A DNA stretch of 64,000 nucleotides from Cryptomeria japonica (Eukaryota; Streptophyta; Pinopsida; Cupressales; Cupressaceae), in assembly GCF_030272615.1 (NCBI RefSeq), contig NC_081414.1:52198636-52262635 (forward strand), read 5' to 3'. A model generated the notes under the pieces. It was not told the origin of the DNA. It saw only the letters and a list, made by a program, of their open reading frames with translations, and did no database searches. The first letter of the stretch is position 1, and each line of letters opens with the position of its first letter. This document shows positions 1 to 10,277 of the stretch, piece after piece. Made by a program: the position numbers and the translations under genes.

Positions 1-1
1 A

Positions 2-1330
2 AATCCTGAGAATCCTCCTCAGCGACCCAAAATTGTCCTGAAAGGTGTGGGATCTTCATCCACATCTACCTCTGAATGTCATGTTACAACCCGTCGAGGT
101 AAGATCACATTGCCAGGTACCTCTACTAAGAATACCAATCTTCCATCAACTAAGCCTGAGTACGATCTTGTAGAGCAATTAGGGAAAACACCCGCACTCA
201 TCTCTACTCTTGAGCTCTTACGCATATCTCCTGCACATAAAGCTATCCTTGATAAAACCTTGAGAGATACTGCTGTCCCTACTGATCTGAACGTGGACCA
301 GTTTCAAGCCATGGTGGGATACCTATCTGTTCCACATTCCCTCACATTCACAGAAGCCGATGACGCCTCCATAAGTCAGCCTCATAATGCACCTCTACAT
401 ATTGAAGCCTTCATACATAAACACCGAATAAAACGAGTCCTGATAGATGGAGGAGCAGGTCTTAATATTTGTACATTGAACACCATCAGACAATTGGGAT
501 ATTCTAACAAAGTTGTGAATGCTACAAACCAAATCACTATTAAGGCTTATGATGATGAAGAGCGTTCGTCCAAGGGCACAGTCATCTTACCACTAAGAAT
601 AGGGCCAGTCACAAAGGACGTGATTTGTCAAGTCCTGGATCTAGACCTCACGTATAACATATTGCTAGGACGTCCGTGGATTCATGAAATGAGAGCGGTC
701 CCATCAACATACCATCAGTGCATAAAATTTCCTCATAATGGAGTCGAGGTAACGGTCAATGGTGATCCAAATCCATTCATATATTGCAATAACTTGAGAT
801 CACATACTGAGACTATCATTCCTAGCAATCGTGAGGCTACTCCTTCTTCAGCATATATTGATCCTGAGTCATTAAAGCCCTCAACATCCAAACAAGGTGA
901 ACTTAGAGCCAAGTTTCAAGACAAAGGCATGGGAGAATACACTCTAAATCAAACAATGTTCTTACGACAAGTCATGAACTCCCCTAAGGAATATGGGAGG
1001 CCACATCCTAATAAGCAAATCTCCATCATGCTACTCAAATGGGATCCTACCATCTTTCAAAAGTGGGGCGAACTAGAGGAAGAAAATTTATATAAAATGC
1101 TATATAAGGACGCTGAAGATGATACACATGATCAAATTATAATACCCTGTGAAAACTATGGTAAAGGTTTCAAAATTCTGCAGAGATTCGGGTATGATGG
1201 AAAAAGTCCTCTTGGACTACGCAAAGAAGGTGTCATGGAGCCTCTACAACCTGAGCTAACTACAAGAAGGGAACGCTCCAAGGGGCTTGGTTTTCTAAAT
1301 CCCAAGATTCAAAATAAGAGAACAAAATAG
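2..1330 (+). pseudogene. Gag-Pol fragment: aspartic protease plus G-patch-like segment
   Basis: The frame is open to the window edge, so its true start is upstream. The retroviral-type protease is marked by the IDGGAGLNI motif near 440-475 (a DGG form of the usual DS/TG triad) and a later NILLGRPWIHE motif near 655-690. About 160 residues further on is a glycine-rich segment (about 1160-1300) with GKGF, FGYDGKSPLG and SKGLGF, resembling a G-patch RNA-binding domain. The frame stops at TAG 1328-1330 and continues in the same frame into the RT part, so this is probably one polyprotein with a nonsense mutation. Programmed readthrough cannot be excluded but no known context for it is visible. Confidence 0.75.
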
Positions 1331-4300
1331 ATATGGCGAGTCAAAGTGGCTGAAGTTCAACAAGAGGATAATTATTCCACAGACTCCAATGAGTGGGAAT
1401 GGGGTTCAGACAAATCCTCCAGCGACTATGAACTCAATGAGACATTTAGAGAGCCAGATGAACCTACAGAGGAGGAGGAATTTTACAAGAAATTCAGAGT
1501 TGGTCAAGAACCGACCCATAAGGATCCCGCACAAGCTTCGTTTCAAGGCCTTAGGTCAGGATCACATAGGATGAGGACACCTGTCCCTGAGGGTGCTACT
1601 AGTGATGATAATTTGGACTCACTCACGATCGACACTGATGAGGAGAGTGCCATTGATGACCTCGATGACTATCTGGACATACCTGAATATAACCACATCT
1701 TCACTATTAGCCTTGCGGACTCTAAAAACACTCAAGACCTTCCCCTCGTTCACCCCCAACTCATTGACTGGGATCAGGATGGACCACCACAGTTTGATAC
1801 ATTTCAAAATGACGAAGCTATTGTTGATTATCTTGGCATTCGCGAAGATCTTCCTCTTGGAGACCATAAAGCAGGATACGCCATAGAGCTAAATAACATG
1901 GCATACTTTGGTGAGGGTGTCGGGCCTTCTAGTCGCAAAAATGTGAAAATAAAAACAAAACAAGGGTCTTATGGCGAAAACCACACTGTGGCGCTCTCTG
2001 ACTCTAAAAAAGTAAAAAGAAAGGACGTATCTGAAGGTGAAAACCTCTCTGAGGCGCCCGAAGATGGAAGGCTTGACATTCTCCCAGCATCATACGAGGA
2101 AAAATCATCCATGTTGGTAGAGGAGACTATAAAGACAAACATTGGTACAGCAGAGGTTCCACACAACATATTTTTGGCTCAATCATTGACAGAGACCGAG
2201 AAAGCAAGGTTCATAAGCTTCTTTAAGGAACGACAAGTCAACTTCGCATGGTCTTATGCTGATATGCCTGGACTAGACCCCGACTTAGTAATGCATCATT
2301 TAACAGTCAAACCGGGGGCAAAACCAGTAAAACAGAAATTGAGGAAAATGCATCCACAGGTGGCATTGCTAGTCAAGGCAGAGCTGGAGAAATTACTAGA
2401 TGTCGGATTCATACGCCCAATTGATTATCCTGAATGGATTTCCAACTTAGTACCTGTTAGCAAACCAGATCGCAGCATCCGAATATGTACAGACTTCAGG
2501 GATATCAACAAGGCTTGTCCGAAGGACGATTTCCCATTACCAAACATTGATTTAATTATTGATCTCACAGCAGACCATGAGATGTTATCTTTAATGGACG
2601 GATTTTATGGATATAATCAAATCAGGATAGCACCCGAAGATCAACATAAAACATCATTTACTTGTCCATGGGGAACCTTCTGCTGGAATGTCATGCCCTT
2701 TGGGCTGAAAAATGCAGGTGCCACGTATCAACGAGCCATGACTACTATCTTCCATGATCTCATGCATGTAAAGGTGGAAGATTATGTCGACGACCTTTTG
2801 GTTAAATCAATAGACAGAAATACACACTTGGACATACTTTCAGTTGCTTTTGATAGGCTGGAAAAATACAAGGTAAGATTAAACCCAAAGAAATGTGTCT
2901 TTGGAGTAACCTCCGGGAAGCTCCTAGGATTCATTGTGTCTAAAAGAGGAATAGAAGCGGATCCAGCAAAAGTCAAGGCTATCTTGGACATGCCGCCACC
3001 CAAGAATATCAGTCAACTTCGGTCTTTACAAGGGAGACTCCAGTCTATACGAAGATTCATAGCACAACTTGCAGATAAGTGCAATCCTTTCCAGCACCTG
3101 CTACACAAAAACATTAAGTTCAAATGGGATGAGAACTGTCAACAGGCTTTTCAGGCACTTAAAGACTATCTTTTGAACCCGCCAGTTTTGATGCCACCAA
3201 TTCAAGATCAACCATTGCTACTTTACATATCAGCTACTCCAACAGCGCTGGGGGCACTACTAGCACAGTAAATACCTGACGGCAAGGAAAAAGCAGTCTA
3301 CTATATCAGTCGCACATTGGTGGGATATGAGCTGAACTACACACCAATTGAGCGTGCATGTCTCGCTGTGGTCTTCGCTTCACAAAAATTACAACATTAC
3401 ATGCTTACTCACAAGACCAAGTTGATTGCCAGAATTGATCCACTAAAATATCTGCTCAACAAAGTTACACTTACTGGGCGACTGGCCAAGTGGGTAATGA
3501 TTTTGAGTGAATTCGACATTGAATACGTGGACAGAAAATCCATAAAAGGACAAGCCATCGCAGATCAACTGGCAGATGCTCCCATGATAGATGATGTTCC
3601 TCTACAGTCAGAATTTCCAGATGAGTCCATTCTAACAATATCACCTGCAAAGCCATGGCAACTATACTTTGATGGCTCATACACACAGCATGGGGCAGGA
3701 GCGGGTATACTCTTTATAACTCCCCAAGGCGATTCTATACCAAAGTCATACCGCTTATCATTTCCTTGTACCAACAATATAGCGGAATACGAGGCATTAA
3801 CAACGGGGTTAAGAATTGCAGTTCAGTGGAAGATCCAAGAACTTCATGTTTTTGGGGATTCTCAACTTGTCATCCGTCAAACAACTGATGATTATCAAAC
3901 AAAAGATGAAAAGCTAATGCCTTACAAACAACTGGTAGATGATCTGAAACAACACTTTGCAAAGATAGAGTTTGAGCAGATACCAAGAGAACAGAATCGT
4001 GCTGCTGATGCCATGGCTACAATTGCTTCGCTCATTGACCTACCGCAAAGTGAGACCTGCTATGAGTTCCTGGTGGACAACCTGCTGATTCCGTCATATG
4101 AGATCACTCCTATGGAAATGATATGTGTTGTTGGTCCTGAATCCCAGTTATATGGTTCCATATTCACATATCTTCGCGACAACATCTTTCCTCCCGATCT
4201 ATCGAACAACCAACGCCGCACTTTCATCCGCCAATCCTCCCGATACGTTATCCTAGCTGATATCCTATACCGACGAGGTCTGGATGGCACCCTCCTTAGA

Positions 4301-5404
4301 TGTTTAGAGAGTGACGAAGCTCAGATTGCGTTACGAGAAGTGCACGAAGGGATATGTGGTCCGCATACTAGTGGTCCTACCTTGGCCAAGAGACTCATCA
4401 GGACTGGATACTACTGGCCTACTATGGAAAAAGATGCATATCAGTTTGTCAAGAGGTGTAAGCAGTGTCAAATTCATGGAGATCTCATACATGCACCAGC
4501 ACAAGAACTACATCCACTTGCATCTCCTTGGCCCTTTTGTCAGTGGGGACTCGATCTCATAGGCAAGATTCATCCTCCTTCTTCCAATGGACATAAATTC
4601 ATTATCACAGCCACAGAGTATTTCACAAAGTGGATTGAAGCCGTGCCTCTCACACAAGTTACTGGGAAACAAATCGCTACTTTCATCCTGAACTATATCA
4701 TTTGCCGATACGGAATCCCTACTTCCATTATTACCGATAATGGGCATCCTTTCAAGAACCAGGATGTTCGTGAACTCTGTGAGCGCTTCCATATCTATCA
4801 TCGTTTCTCCACACCATATTACCCCCAAGGTAATGGCCAAGCTGAGGCGTCTAATAAAACAATTCTCAAAATACTTAAAAAGACAGTCGATGATGCTGGC
4901 CATAACTGGCATGTCCAACTCAATCCCGCACTTTGGGCCTATCGTACCAGTGTCCGCACACCTACAGGAGCTACACCTTACTTACTTGTCTATGGTGCTG
5001 AAGCCATCTTGCCTATTGAGGTCGAGTTACCTTCTTTACGGGTCTCCTTGAGAAACATAATCAACGATGAAGACTACAGGGTCTCTCGCTTACAAGAACT
5101 AGAACTGCTGGAGGAACGACGACACACTTCTTTTAATCATCTCAAGGCTTATCAACAACGAATGAGTCGCAGTTACAATCACAAGGTCAAGCCTCGCACA
5201 TTTGAGGTAGGTGACTTAGTCCTTAGAGAGAAGCCCAAGAATCAGCAAGATAGAGAAAAGAAGGGCAAATTTGAACCCAACTGGCTTGGTCCTTACATCA
5301 TCACAGCAGTATATGGATCTGGGGCATATCAGCTCTCTACTACAGAAGGTGAATCCTTGGAGGATCCTATCAACAGCATGCACCTTCGCAGGTTCTACAC
5401 ATAA
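1331..5404 (+). pseudogene. Pol: RT, RNase H, archaeal-type RNase H, integrase
   Basis: In frame with the protease part, this encodes an acidic linker, then RT (RICTDFRDINKACPKDDFPLP near 2475; catalytic YVDD at 2783-2794), then a first RNase H whose expected catalytic Asp lies in a YISATPTALGALLAQ segment without Asp. TAA at 3269-3271 interrupts it and the same frame resumes at once. The second RNase H starts near 3663 (YFDGSYTQHGAG; Glu in NIAEYEAL; Asp in FGDSQLV and RAADAMA). Integrase has an intact HHCC finger (HEGICGPH ... CKQC, 4340-4475) and D, D, E in GLDLIG, TDNGHPF and GQAEASNK (about 4550, 4735, 4840). The protein ends with RRFYT at 5404. Only two nonsense codons break it, so it is a fairly young copy. 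Confidence 0.9.
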
Positions 5405-5494
5405 GCTCTTTTTGAGTATCCTAATTTCAAAAATACAAAAAAATCAAAAAAATTCAAAAATACAAAAAAATTATAAAAACAAAAAAATTGTTAC

Positions 5495-5655
5495 TTGGTG
5501 AAAACCTGGCAAACAGGCGCCTTGTGACAACAAAAAAAATTGAAAAATCCAAAAAAGTAAAGAGAAATAATTTCGTCCAACGGTGAAAACCACTTCGGTG
5601 GCGCCCTGGGCAAGTACCATGGTGAAAACTGGGTCACCAGCGCCATGCGTAGGGA
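5495..5655 (+). repeat. Three GGTGAAAAC...GCGCC motif copies just after pol
   Basis: GGTGAAAAC is followed 10-22 bases later by GCGCC three times: near 5499 (GGTGAAAACCTGG ... GGCGCC), near 5582 (GGTGAAAACCACTTCGG ... GGCGCC) and near 5620 (GGTGAAAACTGGG ... AGCGCC). The blocks are imperfect and partly self-complementary (for example GGTGAAAACC with GG). The position, directly after the integrase stop, suggests an element-encoded RNA signal, but its role is unknown. Confidence 0.5.
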
Positions 5656-6267
5656 CTTTGCTCCTCCCTCCTTCAGGATTCACTTTCATCCTTTCACTTT
5701 GCACACACTCACAACTTATTCGCTCACAATAAACTTGCCCATTCCCATCATGGCTTGTTATTGATCTACCCAAGATTGGTTAGCCATCCATAACCCTCCC
5801 CTTTCACTCCCTTTTCCATCCATAATAAATTAGATCCTATCTGTGACTACGGCCAATTCCTACGTCTAGTAATGGGTGTGGAACTGAGAACATCACATGT
5901 TTCGAGGAGTACAGTTTTCTTCAGTCTATCCACGCACAATCCGCAATAAAGCAAAATTTGCATCGCAAATCCACAATAAAGTTTCGTCTTCTCCGCAATA
6001 AGGTATCAGTTTCATGGATTCAGTCAGTTTCAAAGGAGACACAGCAGCAACAATGGGCTTCAACAAAATCAAATCTTTCAACAGACTCAGACAACATTAT
6101 GGTTCAGTGCTATCTATCCTTTTTGTGAAAGTGAACATTGTGACCACAATCAAATTCGACTTATACAAGTGACAAGAGACACTAAACTTGAGGACTACAG
6201 TGGATGTTGGTGTCGAGTCTTGGTTTTCTTTTGATTTTATCTTTTGGTGACATGTCTTTTAGCTTTT

Positions 6268-6318
6268 CCAGGATGTCTTTGACTAGAGATTCTATCTCCA
6301 GGATGTCTTTGACTAGAA
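6268..6318 (+). repeat. Short direct duplication, CCAGGATGTCTTTGACTAGA
   Basis: Two adjacent copies of CCAGGATGTCTTTGACTAGA separated by a few bases (TTCTATCT). It lies in the noncoding 3' region of element T and is probably replication slippage or a template jump. Confidence 0.7.
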
Positions 6319-6689
6319 AGGCGAGGATGGGGTATCGTCACCTATTTGCATTTGCTGTCTGTGGATTGTCTTTTAGTAATGCTATGACCTGTCCAAGGAT
6401 ATGAGGACACTGTGAGTCTAGTATGAACTGGGGCATTCCTTGTTTGTGACTGTCTTATCTCCATGCAAATAGGTACAATGACTTTCTGGGCCGAACGAAT
6501 GCCTCGATTGTCATAACCTATTCTGCCATAATAAAGCTCAATGATGATAACGCACAAGAAGCTCTTTCACGTTCATATCTTCTGTCTTCCATCCCCCTTT
6601 CTTGATTGACTTCCATTGTCCCTCTCGAGTCCGTGTAGCCCGCTATCACATGACTGAGTATAATGACACACCAAAAACATTTACATTTC

Positions 6690-6990
6690 ATATAGTTGCA
6701 CCTGCATCACCACATATAAGCATTTCATACATACATATAGATATCACAATTGCATCACATCTTGCATACAACACATGTTAGCACATTTCACATTTGCATT
6801 ATCATATTCATTTGCATTACATACATTCACATTTGCATCATGCATCACATATACAACATAAAAGAACAAGGATGTATTGCATTGCATCATATAAGCATCC
6901 ATATCATAAAACATGCATCACATAAGAACATTTCATCACATAAGGTACACATACATATAGCTACCGCAAAAATGAATCATCTCATATATA
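6690..6990. repeat. CACAT/GCAT-rich degenerate repeat stretch
   Basis: About 300 bases dominated by variants of TTGCATCACAT, CATACATAT and CACATTTGCAT. The periodicity is irregular. The stretch belongs to the hypervariable 3' region typical of Tat/Ogre elements. Confidence 0.5.
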
Positions 6991-7616
6991 ATCAAATGTG
7001 TCATAATACAATGATGTCAAAAGAATCATATGGCTACAAAAGAATCACCCGCAGGTGTCTACAATACAACAATGGTACATCTACTGATACAATGGGAGCC
7101 CTCTATGGCTATGATGAACTCCCTCCCTCGGAGCCGCCGCGCCTCGACGGAGTCTGAGCTATAGATGGACCCGCCCCTGGATCCCCCTGTCTCTCTGGTG
7201 GTGGTGGAGGCCCCATAACCCCACTGCTGGATGCCTGTCTCCTGCGGCTCCCTCCCGTAGCCGTCGCTGTGCGCGATGATCTATGAAAGCTCCTAGCCCG
7301 CTGATCTGCTGGCATGGCTGCATAGTATAGATCCCTCCAGTAGGCGATCTCCTCTCCGGCTCGCAAAACATATGCGTAGCCTGCCCCTGCATCCTCTGCT
7401 GCCCGCCTCCCTGCCCTCAGAGCTGTCTCGGCCTCGGTGTATCTCTGGATGGCCTGATCCCTCTCTCGCTCTGTATCTCGGACCTTGATCCTGAGGTGGT
7501 TCCTCTCTCGAACCAAATCCTCAATCTCATCTACCTGGCCCTGGCAGATCTCCTGCAGCCTAAGCACCTCATCCTCCTCAGAGTCTCCACTCTCCGTCCC
7601 TGCCTGTGGCTCCTCC

Positions 7617-7745
7617 TCTACAGGTGCCTGTCCCTGTGCCTCTGCCTGCACCTGTCCCTGTGCCTGTATAGGTACCTGTGGCTGTACCTGTCTCTGTCCC
7701 TCTGGCTGCACCTGTCTCTGTCCCTCTCTGGGACCCTGTGCTGCT
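7617..7745 (-). repeat. Coding minisatellite in the PMD gene (Q/V/P/G-rich linker)
   Basis: Short repeats such as CTGTCTCTGTCCCTCTGGC and CCTGTGCCTGTAT (plus strand) encode a protein linker of repeated GQRQVQP, GQVQAEAQGQ blocks on the minus strand. This is probably a length-variable, disordered spacer between the PMD core and the C-terminal coiled coil. Confidence 0.65.
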
Positions 7746-9080
7746 GGCACCTGTAGGGGCAGTCCACCCCGTCCTCTCACCACTGGAGCTGCTCTCTCCT
7801 GTCCTCCCTCCCTCCGAGGTGCTACCTGTCTCTCTCCCACCACTCCCCTCTGCCTCCGCCAGCCCCTACCTCCATCCTCTCCTCCACCCTCTCCATCCAC
7901 TGGCTCTGCCAGATCTGTCAATCTAGGAAATGGATGCTCTGCCCAGTACGCAGAGTACTCTGCGTCCATCCCTGCATCATCTACCTCTGGCCACATGTCC
8001 CATGGCATCGGCATCATCTCCGCTAGCTGCATAACTGCCTGATCATATGATAGCAGTGGGCCAAACTGCACCTGATCTCTGACCGTACGGGCATACATGC
8101 CCGAGCCTCGGGGCATCCTCTGAATCTTGCCATACTGCCTACATACCCTGTCCACCAGCTGTCTCTCTAATATATAGGGCATTCGCCCAATCAGGTACCT
8201 GCTCCGGAAGGTGTAGGGCAGCTCCAATGCGTCGTCCTCCCACTCCTCGCACCCCAGGTACGGCCTCCAGATCACCATGTCAATGTCATCAATGACTCTC
8301 CTCCAGTGCTCCAATCTCCCAATCCGAGGCTGGGATGTAATCATGGCATATAGGTGCACAAAACTCTGTCCCTGTCCTCTGCCTCTGAAGTGAATCGGCC
8401 GTGTGATGGGAAGGTGCTCATAGGCCCACACCTGCAAGAGAGTCACACCGCAGCCCAAACCCACTGATCCATGGTATACAAACTGATGCAGCTCATAATA
8501 CAAATGTGCTAGGACACATGGCCCCCATGCATACCTAGTGTGCTCTGCCATCAGCGTCTCCAAGGCCCCTCCCCAGCCCACTGCCAATCCTCGTGTGGCC
8601 TTGTCTGGACACAAGTATCCACTGATGACTCCCCCAACAACTGCCGGCAATGCTAATCCTGTGGCAGTCATGGTGTCCTAGGCTACATGACCTGCTCGCA
8701 TCTCCAACTCAAGATCCTGAAAAATCCATCTCAAGGCCTCCCTGTCACCGTCACGGTCGTAGGGGATCAACTCTCCATCAATGGGAACATGTAGTATCCT
8801 GTATACATCCTCTAATGTCACTGTCATCTCACCCATCGGCAGGTGAAACGTGCATGTCTCTGAGTGCCATCTCTCGGCCAACGCAGTCAGCAACCCCATG
8901 TTTGCCCGAAACTCGGGCACATAGAGCATATGTGTGAGACCCATCTCCTCAATGGAAATCATGTCCTGGATAGACAACTCTGGTCGCAGTCTCTGAGTCG
9001 ACGGGAATCTCTCCCGTGACTCCAACATCGGCAAATACTCCTGTAGTCAAGCAAATCAATCTTGTCAGTTATCGTGGCAT

Positions 9081-9313
9081 TCACTGTTTATCACAAAATG
9101 CTACTTGCTACCTAAATGCATATGGCTATCTACCCTAGTGACACTCACTGTTCATCACAAAGTGTTGCTATCTATCCTAGTAGTGCTCCCTGTTCATCAC
9201 AAAGTACTATGTGTGTGACATTCCCTGTTCATCACAAAGTGTCACTCACATTCGCACTCCCTGTTCATCACAAAGTGCTGTCTATCTTGGTGCTCCCTGT
9301 TCATCACAAAGTG
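9081..9313. repeat. GTTCATCACAAAGTG tandem array (six copies)
   Basis: Six copies of a unit with core GTTCATCACAAAGTG, usually preceded by CTCCC or CACT, at intervals of about 34-62 bases. CACT and AAAGTG flanking each core can pair, so each unit could form a small hairpin. It lies wholly in the PMD intron. Confidence 0.8.
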
Positions 9314-9432
9314 CCTTGATCTATCCTAATCTTCCTAGAGGACCTGCTTGAGTGTATCCTCTCAGCAGCTTATCCAATCGACAGCGTATGTTCATCACAG
9401 AACTGCCGATTTGACCTACAGGACTAACACCA

Positions 9433-9757
9433 TGCATTTAAACACACAAACGCACTGTTTCAACACACACGCGCTTTTAACTCATAAACGCGCTTATAGA
9501 CTGCATACACGCGCCTCTGCAACACAGACGCGCTTTCTGAACACAAACGTGCCTATGCCAAATACAAACGCGACCAGGGAACACAGACGTCCCTGCATGA
9601 CATAAACGCTACTAAAAATCACAGACGCTGCTACATTTCACAAACGCGTCCGCATTCAACACAAACGCGGTTCCAGGCACAGACGCGCCTGGATCCGACA
9701 CAGACGCGCCTGTTGGACACAGACGCGCCTGGCGCTGACACAGACGCGGTTTTCGCA
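9433..9757. repeat. ACACA(A/G)ACGCG minisatellite (about 16 copies)
   Basis: About 16 degenerate copies of ACACAAACGCGC / ACACAGACGCGCC spaced 18-22 bases apart. The CpG-containing ACGCG core is well conserved although the surrounding DNA is poor in CpG. It lies wholly in the PMD intron, next to the donor. Confidence 0.8.
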
Positions 9758-9867
9758 TTTTTGCACTTTTTAACTATCCTATTTCTAGCGCATTTATTGC
9801 TCCTAAACATGCATTTATGACAAAACTCGAAATGCGTGAAAGTATGAGGAGGTTTTTGGGTACTTAC

Positions 9868-9933
9868 CGGCTCTCCTGCATCGGCTGGTCGCTGGAATTG
9901 GCGGACACGGTCGAATCTATGAACGAATGCCAT
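9868..9933 (-). CDS. PMD gene exon 1
   Basis: Twenty-two codons beginning with ATG at 9933-9931 (MAFVHRFDRVRQFQRP...) and ending CCG directly before GTAAGTA. It joins exon 2 in phase 0, giving ...DAGEP then EYLPMLES. The split start agrees with the usual PMD layout, in which a short EYLP-like segment precedes the ERW/FHLP core. Inferred from splice signals; no transcript evidence. Confidence 0.7.
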
Positions 9934-10024
9934 CGCTGCTGACTGCTGCTGCTCTTTTCTCGCTCTGCACTGTGATCTTCTAAGGGTGTGGATGACAATG
10001 AGGATGTCTTTTGCCCGTGGTCTA

Positions 10025-10031
10025 TCTTATA
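10025..10031 (-). promoter_or_regulatory. TATA box of the antisense PMD gene
   Basis: On the minus strand the sequence reads GGCTATAAGATAGAC. It lies about 95 bases upstream of the exon 1 ATG, leaving room for a start site near 9,995 and a 5' leader of about 60 bases. This supports an independent antisense transcription unit inside element T. Confidence 0.55.
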
Positions 10032-10263
10032 GCCTACCCTAGCCCTGCCTTTCATTTCCCGAGTCAGTATTCTTCATCCTGTGACTTTGTCACTTTATCC
10101 AATCAGCCCATTCTATTTCATCTTTCTTATCGAGAGATTGTCTGCAATCTTTTCAGACATTTTCATCCAATCTCTCGAGGGGGCATATAATTCCCATACT
10201 GGGGCAACTCTGTATCAGTTCATCTTATCTTCTTTGAAACAACGCGACAAGCCACATTGTCTC

Positions 10264-10277
10264 AAAGAGGGGCAAAA
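10264..10277 (+). promoter_or_regulatory. Polypurine tract of element T
   Basis: AAAGAGGGGCAAAA directly precedes the TGTAGACACCC start of the LTR. In Ty3/gypsy elements this RNase-H-resistant tract primes plus-strand DNA synthesis. Confidence 0.8.

Larger units (their letters stand above)
5405..7108 (+). other. Post-pol noncoding region of element T
   Basis: No convincing gene. It starts with an A-rich stretch (about 5426-5490) and a GGTGAAAAC repeat block (annotated separately), then unremarkable sequence, a short direct duplication at 6268-6318 and a stretch rich in CACAT/GCAT repeats at about 6690-6990. Short open frames here do not resemble proteins. The stop codon of the antisense PMD gene (7109-7111) marks its right edge. 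Confidence 0.6.
9041..9867 (-). other. Intron of the antisense PMD gene (827 bases)
   Basis: Donor GTAAGTA (9867-9861) and acceptor TTGCTTGACTACAG (ending at 9041) fit plant consensus and keep the frame. The intron holds two tandem repeat arrays (9081-9313 and about 9433-9757). An intron in antisense orientation can survive retrotransposition, because the genomic (sense) element RNA does not present these splice sites. Confidence 0.7.
7109..9933 (-). pseudogene. Antisense plant mobile domain (PMD) gene, two exons, one nonsense codon
   Basis: A minus-strand gene inside element T. Exon 1 (9933-9868) encodes 22 residues from an ATG and ends at donor CCG|GTAAGTA. Exon 2 starts after acceptor GACTACAG|GAG at 9040; both junctions are phase 0. 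Exon 2 carries the plant mobile domain: ALAERWHSETCTFHLP, GEMTVTLEDVYRILHVPIDG, then LAHLYYELH and LLQVWAYEHLPITRP. PMD proteins include Arabidopsis MAIN/MAIL1, which act in gene regulation and transposon silencing; PMDs also occur as transposon cargo. A charged, Q/P/G-rich linker (from repeats at 7617-7745) follows, then a coiled-coil-like segment with heptads of L, E and R near residues 480-560. TAG at 8678-8680 interrupts the domain and the frame continues directly. GC content is far above the surroundings. Function is inferred only from the family. Confidence 0.8.

Noticed and set aside
1328-1330. TAG between protease and RT read as programmed readthrough
   Set aside because: No known readthrough context follows, and the same element has a second stop (TAA 3269) in RNase H that cannot be functional; nonsense mutation is simpler.
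4508-4918. 136-residue antisense frame in element T integrase
   Set aside because: Shadow of the integrase frame on the other strand; no domain.
7485-8042. Cys/Pro/Ser-rich open frame on the plus strand
   Set aside because: It is the reverse complement shadow of the PMD gene's repeat-rich linker; its composition comes from the minisatellite.
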